DNA from: an uncultured Bacilli bacterium
GTDB taxonomy: Bacteria; Bacillota_I; Bacilli_A; RF39; UBA660
Assembly (NCBI GenBank): GCA_947624515.1
Contig: CANQKN010000003.1
Location: 1-52,326, forward strand
Direction: 5' to 3'
DNA: 52,326 bases
The notes below the pieces were generated by a model that was not told where the DNA came from, did no database searches, and worked only from the letters and a program-made list of their open reading frames with translations. Within the stretch, counting starts at the first letter, position 1. Every line of letters begins with the position of its first letter. The position numbers and the translations under genes were made by a program. Below are positions 37,938-47,848 of this stretch, one piece after another.

Positions 37938-40580
37938 ATGGATAACAAAGATGATTTAAATGAGTTATTAAAAAGAGCTGAAATAGAAGAAGAAAACAAT
38001 AATCAAAATGATGATACTTTTTTAGAAATAGAAACATCATTAGAAGATAATTCTAATAATGATGATGAAGGTGGTAATAATTTTAGTGGTTATTTTCATG
38101 AAAGAGATCGATTAGATCATAATAATATTGTTAACGAAGTAGAAACTTCATTTTTGGAATATTCCGTAAGTGTTATTACTTCTCGTGCTTTACCTGATTT
38201 GAGAGATGGTTTAAAACCTGTTCATAGACGTATTTTATGGTCAATGTATGAATCTGGATATACTCCTGATAAACCTCATAGAAAGAGTGCTAAAACAGTT
38301 GGTGAAGTTATGGGTAATTACCATCCTCATGGAGATAGTTCTATTTATGAGGCTATGGTTAGGTTAGCACAAGATTTTAACCAACGTTATATGTTAATTG
38401 ATGGCCATGGAAATTTTGGTAATATTGAGGGTGATGGAGCAGCAGCAATGCGTTATACTGAATCGCGACTTTCTAAAATTTCTTTGGAATTATTACGTGA
38501 TATTGGTAAAGATACTGTTGATATGGATGACAACTTTGATGTGACTAGAAAAGAACCAAAGGTTTTACCTTCTAGATTTCCTAATTTATTAGTAAATGGT
38601 TCTATGGGAATAGCAGTAGGTATGGCAACTAATATACCACCTCATAATTTAGGGGAAGTAATTGATGGTTGTGTTGCATATATTGATAATCCTGATATTG
38701 ATACTCTTGGTTTAATGGAATATATTAAAGGTCCTGATTTTCCGACTGGCGGAATTATTTTAGGAAATTCTGGTATTCGTAAAGCTTATGAAACAGGTAG
38801 AGGATCTATTACAATTCGTAGTAAAGCAACTATAGAAGATGTTGGTAGTCATAGTAATATTATTATTGATGAAGTTCCTTATGGCGTAAATACTATGGAA
38901 TTAAAAAATAAAGTTGCCGAACTTGTTCATAATAAAATTATTGATGGTATTTCTGATTATCATACAGATTTAAAAGATGGCGTTAAAATTACGATTACTT
39001 TAAAGAAAGATGCTAATCCTCAAGTAGTATTGAATAATTTATATAAACATACTAATTTTCAAGTTAATTATGGAATTATCTTTTTAGTATTGGATGGTCA
39101 AACACCTAAGACTTTAGGATTAAAAGATATGATTGCTAAGTATATTGATCATCAAAAAGAAGTTATTATTAGAAGAACTAGATATGATTTAGGAAAAGCT
39201 GAAGAGAGAGTTCACATTTTAGAAGGTCTAAGAATTGCTTTAGATAATATTGATGAGGTTGTACGGATTATTAGAGCTGCTGATAGTGATGAAGATGCTA
39301 GGGCAAATTTAATGGCTAGATTTGAACTGGATGAAATTCAAGCAAATAGTATTTTAGAAATGAGATTACGCAGATTAACTGGATTAGAACGTAGTAAAGT
39401 AGAAGATGAATTAAATGATTTATTGGTTAAAATTGCTGATTATAAAGATATTTTAGCTAATTCTCAAAGAGTTCTAGATATTATTAAAGAAGAAATGTTA
39501 GAAATTAAGAAAAAATATGCAGATGATAGACGTACTAAAATTGATATGACTGCTATTGATTATATTGAAGATGAATCTTTAATACCTGTGGAAAAAATAT
39601 TAATTACTTTAACAAATAAAGGCTATATTAAGAGAGTTGGTATTGATGAATATAGAACACAAAATCGTGGAGGCGTTGGTATCAAAGGAATGGCAACAAA
39701 TGAAGAGGATTTTGTGGAAAAAATGATTAATATGGAAACTCATGATTATATTTTATTCTTTAGTAATAAAGGAAAAATTTATCGTATGAAAGGTTATGAA
39801 ATTCCACAATTTAGTAGACAAAGTAAAGGTTTACCAATAATTAATTTATTACCTGTGGATAAAGATGAAAAAATTAATTCTATTGTTTCCTTGGATGCAA
39901 AAGAGAATAACTATAAATATTTATTCTTTATCACTAAGAATGGTATTGTTAAACGTACTGATTTATCTGAATTTGAAAATATCAGAAGTGGTGGTAAAAT
40001 AGCGATTACATTAAAAGATGATGATGAATTGATTTCTGTTAGTAAGACAATTGGTACAAATGAAATTATTATTGGTGCTTCTAATGGTCGAATGGTTAGA
40101 TTTGTTGAAGATGAAGTTCGTATTATGGGCCGTACTGCTGCTGGTGTTAGAGGTATTGATCTAAGCGGAGCAAAAGTAGTTGGTGGAGAAGTAATTAATG
40201 ATGATGAACAAGTATTGATTGTTACTGAAAAAGGTTACGGAAAGAAAACTCCAATTGGCGAATATAGATTAACTCATAGGGGAAGTAAAGGTGTAAAAGC
40301 ATTAAATGTTACTGAAAAAAATGGTATGTTAGTATCTTTAAAAGCAGTATCTGGTGAAGAAGATTTAGTTATTATTACAGATAGTGGTATTATTATGAGA
40401 ATGTCTATGGATCAAATTTCAACTTTGGGTAGGGCAACGCAAGGTGTTCGATTAATTAAATTAAAAGATGAACAAAAAGTTGCTACTGTTTCTACCATTT
40501 TGAAAGAAGAAACTGATGAAACTTCTAATGAGGTAACTGATTCTGAAACTGAAGAGAGTGTTGAGAGTGTATCTGAATAG
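37938..40580 (+). CDS. gyrA: DNA gyrase subunit A
   Basis: [72 protein letters not shown]...; long acidic N-terminal extension. Confidence 0.98.
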   Translation: MDNKDDLNELLKRAEIEEENNNQNDDTFLEIETSLEDNSNNDDEGGNNFSGYFHERDRLDHNNIVNEVETSFLEYSVSVITSRALPDLRDGLKPVHRRILWSMYESGYTPDKPHRKSAKTVGEVMGNYHPHGDSSIYEAMVRLAQDFNQRYMLIDGHGNFGNIEGDGAAAMRYTESRLSKISLELLRDIGKDTVDMDDNFDVTRKEPKVLPSRFPNLLVNGSMGIAVGMATNIPPHNLGEVIDGCVAYIDNPDIDTLGLMEYIKGPDFPTGGIILGNSGIRKAYETGRGSITIRSKATIEDVGSHSNIIIDEVPYGVNTMELKNKVAELVHNKIIDGISDYHTDLKDGVKITITLKKDANPQVVLNNLYKHTNFQVNYGIIFLVLDGQTPKTLGLKDMIAKYIDHQKEVIIRRTRYDLGKAEERVHILEGLRIALDNIDEVVRIIRAADSDEDARANLMARFELDEIQANSILEMRLRRLTGLERSKVEDELNDLLVKIADYKDILANSQRVLDIIKEEMLEIKKKYADDRRTKIDMTAIDYIEDESLIPVEKILITLTNKGYIKRVGIDEYRTQNRGGVGIKGMATNEEDFVEKMINMETHDYILFFSNKGKIYRMKGYEIPQFSRQSKGLPIINLLPVDKDEKINSIVSLDAKENNYKYLFFITKNGIVKRTDLSEFENIRSGGKIAITLKDDDELISVSKTIGTNEIIIGASNGRMVRFVEDEVRIMGRTAAGVRGIDLSGAKVVGGEVINDDEQVLIVTEKGYGKKTPIGEYRLTHRGSKGVKALNVTEKNGMLVSLKAVSGEEDLVIITDSGIIMRMSMDQISTLGRATQGVRLIKLKDEQKVATVSTILKEETDETSNEVTDSETEESVESVSE

Positions 40581-40593
40581 TTACACTCTTTTT
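40564..40593 (+). terminator. Terminator of gyrBA overlapping the gyrA stop
   Basis: agagtgtatctgaatagttacactctttt. Confidence 0.65.
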
Positions 40594-40594
40594 A

Positions 40595-40610
40595 TGTTTC
40601 ACGTGAAACA
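40595..40610. promoter_or_regulatory. parS: parS site 1
   Basis: Perfect TGTTTCACGTGAAACA. Confidence 0.97.
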
Positions 40611-40616
40611 TAAAAT

Positions 40617-40632
40617 TATTTCCCGGGAAATA
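40617..40632. promoter_or_regulatory. Noc-binding site next to parS 1
   Basis: Perfect TATTTCCCGGGAAATA. Confidence 0.9.
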
Positions 40633-40661
40633 ATTGTTTGAATTTTTTATTATTAAATTAA

Positions 40662-40677
40662 TGTTTCACGTGAAACA
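40662..40677. promoter_or_regulatory. parS: parS site 2
   Basis: Perfect TGTTTCACGTGAAACA inside the longer palindrome AATTAATGTTTCACGTGAAACATTAATT. Confidence 0.97.
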
Positions 40678-40744
40678 TTAATTTAATATTTAACTATTTC
40701 TAAAATATTTATGAATATTGATTTGATAAATATATAATTGACAA

Positions 40745-40760
40745 TGTTTCACGTGAAACA
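40745..40760. promoter_or_regulatory. parS: parS site 3
   Basis: Perfect TGTTTCACGTGAAACA. Confidence 0.97.
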
Positions 40761-40807
40761 TTGAAAAAAAGTTGTTTTTTTTAAATTTTTATATTAGTAT
40801 ATTATAC

Positions 40808-40887
40808 GTGCAATAAATATGAATGGAAACAGGTCAGGATTGGAAAATAGCAGCCTTAACATTTTATATTTATGTGCACTTTTTTTG
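40808..40887 (+). ncRNA. ffs: Signal recognition particle RNA, small bacterial (4.5S-like) form
   Basis: Domain IV core CAGGTCAGG-ATT-GGAA-AAT-AGCAGCC; outer arms GTGCAaTAAATAT / ATATTTAtgTGCAC close the hairpin; T-run follows. Location near tadA/dnaX matches Firmicutes synteny. Confidence 0.9.
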
Positions 40888-40903
40888 TAGGTGATATTAT
40901 TCT

Positions 40904-41350
40904 ATGAACAATGATCTATTTTTTATGAATGAAGCATTAAAAGAAGCAAATAAAGCATATGATAAAGGAGAAATTCCAATTGGAGCTATAATTGTTAAAA
41001 ATAATAAGATTATTTCGAAGGCTCACAATTTGAAAGAGTCAAAAAACAATGCTTGTAAGCATGCAGAATTAATAGCTATTGAAAAAGCTAGTAGAAAATT
41101 AAAAAATTGGCGTTTATTAGATTGTACTATTTATGTTACAATGTTTCCTTGTCCAATGTGTGCTAGTGCTATTAATCAATCTAGAATTTCTAAATTGGTA
41201 TATGGAACTATTCCAAAATATGCTAATAAAGAACTGATTTCTTCCATTCTAAATGATAAAAATTATGGAAATCCTGTTAAAATTGTTGATAAAATTTTAG
41301 AAAAAGATTGTACACAATTGTTAAAAAAATTTTTTCTAAAAAAAAGGTAA
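40904..41350 (+). CDS. tadA: tRNA adenosine(34) deaminase TadA
   Basis: FFMNEALKEANKAYDKGEIPIGAIIVKNNKIIS...KHAELIAIEKA...TMFPCPMCASAINQSRI. Confidence 0.95.
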   Translation: MNNDLFFMNEALKEANKAYDKGEIPIGAIIVKNNKIISKAHNLKESKNNACKHAELIAIEKASRKLKNWRLLDCTIYVTMFPCPMCASAINQSRISKLVYGTIPKYANKELISSILNDKNYGNPVKIVDKILEKDCTQLLKKFFLKKR

Positions 41351-41412
41351 TAATTGATTATAATTATTACTTTTTTAATGTTATAATATAGATATATTTT
41401 GGAGGTGTATTT

Positions 41413-43092
41413 ATGTCTTATCAAGCTTTGTATAGAAAATATAGACCATCTACATTAGCAGATGTAATGGGTCAAGATATTGTTACTAAAATATTAAAAA
41501 ATGCCGTTCAAAATAATAAAGTATGCCATGCTTATATGTTTTCAGGACCTCGTGGTATTGGCAAAACAACAATTGCTAAATTATTAGCAAAAGCTGTTAA
41601 TTGTTTAGATCCTCACGATGGAGATGCCTGTGAAAAATGTGAAAATTGTATTTCTATTAATAGCGGTTTTAATTCTGATATTATTGAAATTGATGCTGCT
41701 TCTAATAATGGTGTTGATGAAATCAGAGAAATAAAAAGTAAAATTAATTTAGTACCAAATCAATTAAAATATAAAGTATATATTATTGATGAAGTTCATA
41801 TGTTATCAATTGGTGCTTTTAATGCCTTATTGAAAACTTTAGAAGAACCTCCTGAACATATCATTTTTATTCTTGCTACTACTGATTTGCATAAAGTTCC
41901 AAGTACTATTGTTTCTAGATGTCAATGCTTTGAATTTCATAGAATTCAAAATAAGGATATTGTAAAAAGATTGGAATTTATCTGCCAAAAAGAAAATATT
42001 ACTGTGGATAAAAAAGTTTTAGAAAAAATTGCTCAATTATCTGATGGTGGTTTAAGAGATGCTATTGGAATGTTAGATAAATTGAATGCATATTCCAATT
42101 CTAATATTAGCCTAGAGGATTTTGAAAAAGTAAATGGTATTGTTTCTTATGATGAACAAAAACAATTTTTAAATGATGTATATCATAAAAATATTATAAA
42201 TGTTCTTCAATTTCTTGATGACATATATGATAAAGGAAAAGATTTAATTATATTTACTCAAAATTTAATTGAATTATGTAAAGAAATGTGTGTTACTTAT
42301 TATGTAGAAAAAAAGTGCGATTATCCTATTCAATTTCTGTTAGATTTTTCTTCTAATGTTAGTAATTTAGTTAGAAATACTAGTTTTTCATTTAATACAA
42401 AAACATTATTGGAAATCATGATCCTTTCTTTTATTAATAGTCATTCAACTGATTCTACAGAAAATATTGATGAATCTACAAAAATATTAACTTCAACTGA
42501 TAAAAAATTAGAGAAAAAAACTGAAAAAGAATCTACATCAATAAATAAAGATGATAAAATTATTTCCCAGGAAATAAATTCAGAAAAGAATTTAACTTTA
42601 GATGATTCTAAATTTATTATTGAAAATAAACAAATTGTTAATAATTGCTTTGCTCGTGCTGATAAAAATGAAAAAAAAGTTTTTGAGAGTAAGTGGAATC
42701 AATTAAATGATTATGCATTAGATAGTGAATATGGTGCTACAGCATGTTATATTTCTGATGGTAAAATTTGTGCTGTAGGAACTGGTGAAATTATTATATC
42801 TTTTGATTATGAATCTATGGTTAACCGAGGAATTCATTTAATTAATAAGATGGAACAATTATTAGAAAAAATATATAATAAGCATTACGATATTGCTTTG
42901 CTTACTAATGATGAATGGAAACAGGCAAGAGAAGAATTTATTTCTAATAAAAATAATAATATCAAGTATGAATATATTCCTGTACAAAAAGTTCATGCAG
43001 GTTATATAGATAAGAAAAAAGATGTTTCAAATAATACTGTTACTAGTGAAGCAATAGAATTATTTGGAGCAGATATGATAACAATTAATTAG
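41413..43092 (+). CDS. dnaX: DNA polymerase III subunit gamma/tau
   Basis: MSYQALYRKYRPSTLADVMGQDIVTKILKNAVQNNKVCHAYMFSGPRGIGKTTIAKLLAKAVNC. Confidence 0.97.
   Translation: MSYQALYRKYRPSTLADVMGQDIVTKILKNAVQNNKVCHAYMFSGPRGIGKTTIAKLLAKAVNCLDPHDGDACEKCENCISINSGFNSDIIEIDAASNNGVDEIREIKSKINLVPNQLKYKVYIIDEVHMLSIGAFNALLKTLEEPPEHIIFILATTDLHKVPSTIVSRCQCFEFHRIQNKDIVKRLEFICQKENITVDKKVLEKIAQLSDGGLRDAIGMLDKLNAYSNSNISLEDFEKVNGIVSYDEQKQFLNDVYHKNIINVLQFLDDIYDKGKDLIIFTQNLIELCKEMCVTYYVEKKCDYPIQFLLDFSSNVSNLVRNTSFSFNTKTLLEIMILSFINSHSTDSTENIDESTKILTSTDKKLEKKTEKESTSINKDDKIISQEINSEKNLTLDDSKFIIENKQIVNNCFARADKNEKKVFESKWNQLNDYALDSEYGATACYISDGKICAVGTGEIIISFDYESMVNRGIHLINKMEQLLEKIYNKHYDIALLTNDEWKQAREEFISNKNNNIKYEYIPVQKVHAGYIDKKKDVSNNTVTSEAIELFGADMITIN
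42561..42576. promoter_or_regulatory. Near-consensus Noc-binding site inside dnaX (one mismatch)
   Basis: TATTTCCCAGGAAATA vs TATTTCCCGGGAAATA. Confidence 0.45.
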
Positions 43093-43108
43093 AAAAGAGG
43101 AAAAAATT

Positions 43109-43408
43109 ATGAATTTACAAGCATTAATGAAGCAAGCTCAAAGTTTACAAAAAGACATGATGAAAGCAAAAGAAGAGATTGATCATATGACTTTTATAGG
43201 AACTAGTTCTTTTATAAAAGTAGAAGTAAAAGGTACAAAGGAAATAGTTAAAGTTACTATTGATAATGATAATATTACCAATGATGATAAAGAAATGATT
43301 GAAGATATGTTAGTAGTAGCATTAAATGATGCCATGAGTCAAATTGATAAAGTTACTGAACAAAAAATGGGTAAGTTTAGCAGTATGATGCCTGGCGGAT
43401 TATTTTAG
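43109..43408 (+). CDS. YbaB/EbfC family nucleoid-associated protein
   Basis: MNLQALMKQAQSLQKDMMKAKEEIDHMTFIGTSSFIKVEVKGTKEIVKVTID...MGKFSSMMPGGLF; between dnaX and recR. Confidence 0.95.
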   Translation: MNLQALMKQAQSLQKDMMKAKEEIDHMTFIGTSSFIKVEVKGTKEIVKVTIDNDNITNDDKEMIEDMLVVALNDAMSQIDKVTEQKMGKFSSMMPGGLF

Positions 43409-43416
43409 GAGTTTTT

Positions 43417-44013
43417 ATGTATCCTAGTAGTTTACAGAAATTAATTGATTGTTTTAAGTATCTTCCTGGTATTGGTGAAAAAACAGCAGAACGCTTAGCT
43501 TTTTCTATTATGAATATGGATGATGAGAGAGTAGTAGATTTTTCTGAAAGTCTTTCTAAAGTAAAGTCTTCTATTCATAGATGTCCCATTTGTAATGGAT
43601 TAACAGATTTAGATATTTGTAAAATATGTAGTGATAAATCTCGTAGCTCTGATGTTTTATGTGTTGTAGAAGATCCAAAATCTGTATTTTTATTTGAAAA
43701 TTTAGGATTATTTCAAGGAAAATATCATGTTTTGAAGGGATTAATATCACCATTAGATGGTGTAAATCCAGAAGATATTGAATTAGAAAAATTAATTGAT
43801 CGTGTTAAAAAAGAAAATTATAAAGAAATTATTTTAGCATTTAAACCTAGTATTGAGGGAGAAACAACATCTTTATATATAAAACGAATTTTAGGAGATA
43901 TGAAACTTTCTATTACCAAAATAGCTAGTGGTATTCCAATTGGTGCTGATATGGAATATATTGATGCCATGACTTTAGAACGTGCACTATTAGACAGAAA
44001 AGATGTAGAATAA
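43417..44013 (+). CDS. recR: Recombination protein RecR
   Basis: MYPSSLQKLIDCFKYLPGIGEKTAERLAFSI...CPICNGLTDLDICKICSD. Confidence 0.97.
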   Translation: MYPSSLQKLIDCFKYLPGIGEKTAERLAFSIMNMDDERVVDFSESLSKVKSSIHRCPICNGLTDLDICKICSDKSRSSDVLCVVEDPKSVFLFENLGLFQGKYHVLKGLISPLDGVNPEDIELEKLIDRVKKENYKEIILAFKPSIEGETTSLYIKRILGDMKLSITKIASGIPIGADMEYIDAMTLERALLDRKDVE

Positions 44014-44051
44014 AACTTTTCGATCTTCATATTTTTTAATAGGTGATATAT

Positions 44052-44237
44052 ATGAAGAAAGTATTAGAATTGTTAAAAAAAATTCTTTTGAGCTTCGTAA
44101 TTTTATATGGATTTAATACAATTGGTAGTAATTTTAGTTTGGTAATTCCTATTAATGCTATTACCATTACATTAATTACCTTTTTAGGATTTCCAGCTTT
44201 ACTTTCTTTAGTTCTATTATTGGTAATTGCATTTTGA
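44052..44237 (+). CDS. BofA-like small membrane protein (pro-sigma-K processing inhibitor family)
   Basis: MKKVLELLKKILLSFVILYGFNTIGSNFSLVIPINAITITLITFLGFPALLSLVLLLVIAF; downstream of recR as bofA in Bacillus. Start trimmed to the ATG after AGGTGAT. Confidence 0.75.
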   Translation: MKKVLELLKKILLSFVILYGFNTIGSNFSLVIPINAITITLITFLGFPALLSLVLLLVIAF

Positions 44238-44246
44238 GGTGAAAAT

Positions 44247-45125
44247 ATGTTAGAAGTATATAAGGACAAGCAGCCATTATTTTATGAAGAAATTATTCAT
44301 AGTATTCAAAATCAAAAAATGAGTCATGCTTATTTAATTGAAACAAATAATTACCCAGAAAAGGATGATTTAATTCTTTCTTTTATCAAAATGTTATTAT
44401 GTGAAAAGCATTTCTTTAGTTCTCAAAATTGTGAGGAATGTAATATTTGTCATCTCATTGATACAAATACTTTTTCTGATTTTATTATAGTAGAGCCTGA
44501 TGGAATGTGGATAAAAAAAGAACAAATTTTGGATGTGAAAGAAAAGTTTAAAACGACTTCTTTACAAAATAATCCTAGGGTTTATTGGATTAAACAAGCT
44601 GATAAATTAAATAAACAATCAGCTAATTCTCTATTAAAATTTTTAGAAGAACCAGAAGGAAACATTATAGCAATTTTAGAAGTAGTAAATCGCTATCAAG
44701 TATTAGAGACGATTCGAAGCAGATGTCAAATTTATTCTTTTATCAATCATGAATTACAAAGAGAGTTTTTAGATTTTGAATTATTAATTAAGATTATTCA
44801 AGTATTGGAAGAAAAAGAAAATACGGCAATAGCATATCTACCAATTATTTTAGAAAATGATTATCGTAATAAAGATTTTTGGAATACTATTTTTACAGAA
44901 ATGATAGATATTTATGAAGCAGCAATGCGCAAAATGGAAAATGTAGTGTATACTGATTATGGAGATATTATTCAAATTATTATTTCAAAAAATACAATTT
45001 CTAAGATAATTTCAAAATTACATGTACTATTTTCTACTATTCAAAATTTAAATTATAATTTGAATATGAATATGATGTTAGATCAGTTTATTATCGAATT
45101 TTCAGGAGGTGAGTGTAATGAATAA
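44247..45125 (+). CDS. holB: DNA polymerase III subunit delta' (HolB-like)
   Basis: MSHAYLIETNNYPEKDDLILSFIKMLLCEKH...YWIKQADKLNKQSANSLLKFLEEPEGNIIAILEV...TIRSRCQIYSF. Confidence 0.9.
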   Translation: MLEVYKDKQPLFYEEIIHSIQNQKMSHAYLIETNNYPEKDDLILSFIKMLLCEKHFFSSQNCEECNICHLIDTNTFSDFIIVEPDGMWIKKEQILDVKEKFKTTSLQNNPRVYWIKQADKLNKQSANSLLKFLEEPEGNIIAILEVVNRYQVLETIRSRCQIYSFINHELQREFLDFELLIKIIQVLEEKENTAIAYLPIILENDYRNKDFWNTIFTEMIDIYEAAMRKMENVVYTDYGDIIQIIISKNTISKIISKLHVLFSTIQNLNYNLNMNMMLDQFIIEFSGGECNE

Positions 45126-45897
45126 AGTAGTTGGTGTTGTTTTAAATGGTAAAAGTAAAACTTATCTTTTTTCTACTAATCATATTGAGTTAAAGAAAAA
45201 TGATTTTGTGATTGTTGAAACTGATAAAGGTTTTCAGTATGGACAAGTTGTTATACCTCCTTATGAAGTAGCAGATGAAGATGTTGGTTTTACTTTAAAA
45301 AATGTTATTAGAACATCTACTAAAGAAGATGATAAACAATATGAGAAAAATAAAAAGGATGCTGAAATTGCTTTGGCTAAAGCAAGAACGATTGCTGAAG
45401 ATTTAAAATTAAATATGCGCATTATAGATGCACAATATACATTTGATCGGAATCAGTTATTATTTAATTTTTTAGCAGATAGTCGTATTGATTTTAGAGA
45501 GTTAGCGAAAAAGTTAGCACAGATTTATCGTACTCGTATTGAACTTCGTCAGATTGGTGTTCGTGATAAAGCTAAAGAAATTGGTGGACTTGGACCTTGT
45601 GGTAGATTTTTATGCTGCAGTACTTTTTTAACAGATTTTAATAGCGTATCTATTAATATGGCTAAAAATCAAATGCTTGCATTAAATCCAACAAAAATTA
45701 ATGGTATTTGTGGTAGACTTCTATGTTGTTTAAATTATGAAGATGAAATTTATACAGAGATGAAGAAGGATATGCCTTCTATCGGAGAAACTTATAAAAA
45801 GGATGATATAGAAGGCAAGGTTGTTTCTTTAAATTTATTAAAAAGGACGGTAACTTTAGAAACTAAAAATAAAACATTAATTGAGGTTGAAGTTTAA
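45118..45897 (+). CDS. PSP1 domain / RicT-YaaT family protein
   Basis: MRIIDAQYTFDRNQLLFNFLADSRIDFRELAKKLAQIYRTRIELRQIGVRDKAKEIGGLGPCGRFLCCSTFL. Start trimmed to MNKVVG. Confidence 0.93.
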   Translation: MNKVVGVVLNGKSKTYLFSTNHIELKKNDFVIVETDKGFQYGQVVIPPYEVADEDVGFTLKNVIRTSTKEDDKQYEKNKKDAEIALAKARTIAEDLKLNMRIIDAQYTFDRNQLLFNFLADSRIDFRELAKKLAQIYRTRIELRQIGVRDKAKEIGGLGPCGRFLCCSTFLTDFNSVSINMAKNQMLALNPTKINGICGRLLCCLNYEDEIYTEMKKDMPSIGETYKKDDIEGKVVSLNLLKRTVTLETKNKTLIEVEV

Positions 45898-45898
45898 A

Positions 45899-46618
45899 AT
45901 GGAAGTTTTAAATGATTTAGTAGGATATAAAAATTTAAAAATTTTTCAAAATAAAGAATGGTTTACTTTCTCTTTGGATTCTATCTTACTTCCTAATTTT
46001 GTAACTCTTAATAAAAATATTGAAACGATTATTGATTTAGGATGTGGTAATGCACCAATTCCTTTGATCTTATCTACAAAAACAAAAGCAAAAATTATAG
46101 GTGCCGAAATTCAAAAAGATAGTTATGATTTAGCAAAGAAAAGCGTTGAATACAATCATTTGGAAAATCAAATTACTTTACTTCATTTGGATATGAAACA
46201 ATTGAAAAATTATTATTCCAGTGATAGTATCGATGTGATTACTTGTAATCCACCGTATTTTAAATATTTAGAAACTAGTCAATTAAATGATGATATTCAT
46301 AAAATTATTGCTCGTCATGAAAAAATGATTACATTAGAAGAAATCGTTTCTTTATCAAGATATCTTTTAAAAAATAATGGTGTTCTTGCTATGGTACATC
46401 GTACAGATCGTTTAATAGAAATTATTCAATTATTTGAAAAATATGGATTGGAAATTAAAAAATTGCGATTCATTTATCCAAAAGTAGGGTCAGAATCTAA
46501 TATGATTTTAATTGAGGGAAGAAAAAATGGTAATGTAGGATTAAAAGTATTATCACCACTTTATGTTCATTGTGAAGATGGAAATTATACGAAAGAAGTT
46601 TTAAAAATGTTTGAATAG
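45899..46618 (+). CDS. tRNA1(Val) (adenine37-N6)-methyltransferase-like (YabB/TrmN6)
   Basis: IIDLGCGNAPIPLILSTKTKAKIIGAEIQ...DVITCNPPYF (NPPY motif); between yaaT and rsmI. Confidence 0.88.
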   Translation: MEVLNDLVGYKNLKIFQNKEWFTFSLDSILLPNFVTLNKNIETIIDLGCGNAPIPLILSTKTKAKIIGAEIQKDSYDLAKKSVEYNHLENQITLLHLDMKQLKNYYSSDSIDVITCNPPYFKYLETSQLNDDIHKIIARHEKMITLEEIVSLSRYLLKNNGVLAMVHRTDRLIEIIQLFEKYGLEIKKLRFIYPKVGSESNMILIEGRKNGNVGLKVLSPLYVHCEDGNYTKEVLKMFE

Positions 46619-46630
46619 GAGGATTTTAAT

Positions 46631-46972
46631 ATGAATATAAACATTGATCAAGTAAAAATATTTGTAACTGTTCCTTTAAAAAATGTGGATGAGGTTAGAA
46701 ATGCTATGTGCAAAGCTGGTGCTGGAATCATTGGCAATTATTCTTTTTGTTCAACTTCTACAAAATCAATTGGTACTTTTTTACCTAATGATAATGCAAA
46801 TCCCTATATCGGAACTAATAATCAATTAGAATTTGTGGAAGAAGAAAAATTAGAGGTTGTGTGTGATATTAAACTGGTAAAAAAAGTAATATCTGAACTC
46901 AGAAAAGTTCATCCATATGAAGAGCCTGCTATAGATATTATTCCGTTAATAGATGAAAAGACTTTTTATTAA
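46631..46972 (+). CDS. Stand-alone NIF3/YqfO-insert-like (PII/CutA-type fold) protein
   Basis: VKIFVTVPLKNVDEVRNAMCKAGAGIIGNYSFCSTSTKSIGTFLPNDNANPYIG...LEVVCDIKLVKKVISELRKVHPYEEPAIDIIPL. Confidence 0.8.
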   Translation: MNINIDQVKIFVTVPLKNVDEVRNAMCKAGAGIIGNYSFCSTSTKSIGTFLPNDNANPYIGTNNQLEFVEEEKLEVVCDIKLVKKVISELRKVHPYEEPAIDIIPLIDEKTFY

Positions 46973-47005
46973 ATTCGTATATTATGAAAATGTAGAGGTG
47001 ATAAT

Positions 47006-47845
47006 ATGAGCCAAAAAAGTTATGATAATAGTCCAAGTTTATATTTAATACCTACTCCAGTTGGAAATATGGAAGATATTACATTGCGTAGTATCAATAC
47101 TTTAAAAATGGTAGATTTATTACTTTGTGAAGATACTAGGGTAACATCAGAATTGCTTCATAAGTTAGATATTAAAAAGAAATTAATTCATTCCGATGAT
47201 CATAATGAAGATAGTTTGAAAGAAATGGTTCTTACTAAACTACAAGAAGGGCTTAATATTGGACTTGTTACAGATAGAGGAACTCCGATTATTAGTGATC
47301 CAGGTTATAAAATAGTAGAATTCATTAGTAAAAATGGATTTAATGTTATTAGCTTACCTGGACCAACTGCTTTTGTTCCGGCTCTAACAATGTCAGGAAT
47401 TCGTCCAGCACCATTTTTATTTTATGGATTTCTAAATAGTAAAGAAGCAAAAAGAATAAAAGAACTTGAAACTTTAAAAAAATTACCTTATACTATCATT
47501 TTGTATGAAGCTCCTCATAGAATTTCAGAAATGTTAAATTCTTTACTACAAGTATTTGGCAATCGAAAGATAGCTTTATGTAGAGAAATTAGTAAAAAAT
47601 ATGAAGAAATCATTCGTGGTACTATTACCGAAGTATTGGAAGTTTTTGATACATTAAAAGGGGAAATGGTTGTTGTTGTAGAAGGTAATTTAGAACAGGA
47701 AGATTATTCAAATATGACGATTCTAGAACATGTTCAATTATATCTAGAAGATGGTATGAGTGAAAAAGAGGCAATTAAAAAAGTGGCAGTTGAAAGAGAT
47801 ATTCCTAAATCAATTGTTTATAAAGAATACCATATCAATCATTAA
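47006..47845 (+). CDS. rsmI: 16S rRNA (cytidine1402-2'-O)-methyltransferase RsmI
   Basis: SLYLIPTPVGNMEDITLRSINTLKMVDLLLCEDTRVTSELLHKLDI...LPGPTAFVPALTMSGI. Confidence 0.96.
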   Translation: MSQKSYDNSPSLYLIPTPVGNMEDITLRSINTLKMVDLLLCEDTRVTSELLHKLDIKKKLIHSDDHNEDSLKEMVLTKLQEGLNIGLVTDRGTPIISDPGYKIVEFISKNGFNVISLPGPTAFVPALTMSGIRPAPFLFYGFLNSKEAKRIKELETLKKLPYTIILYEAPHRISEMLNSLLQVFGNRKIALCREISKKYEEIIRGTITEVLEVFDTLKGEMVVVVEGNLEQEDYSNMTILEHVQLYLEDGMSEKEAIKKVAVERDIPKSIVYKEYHINH

Positions 47846-47848
47846 AAT

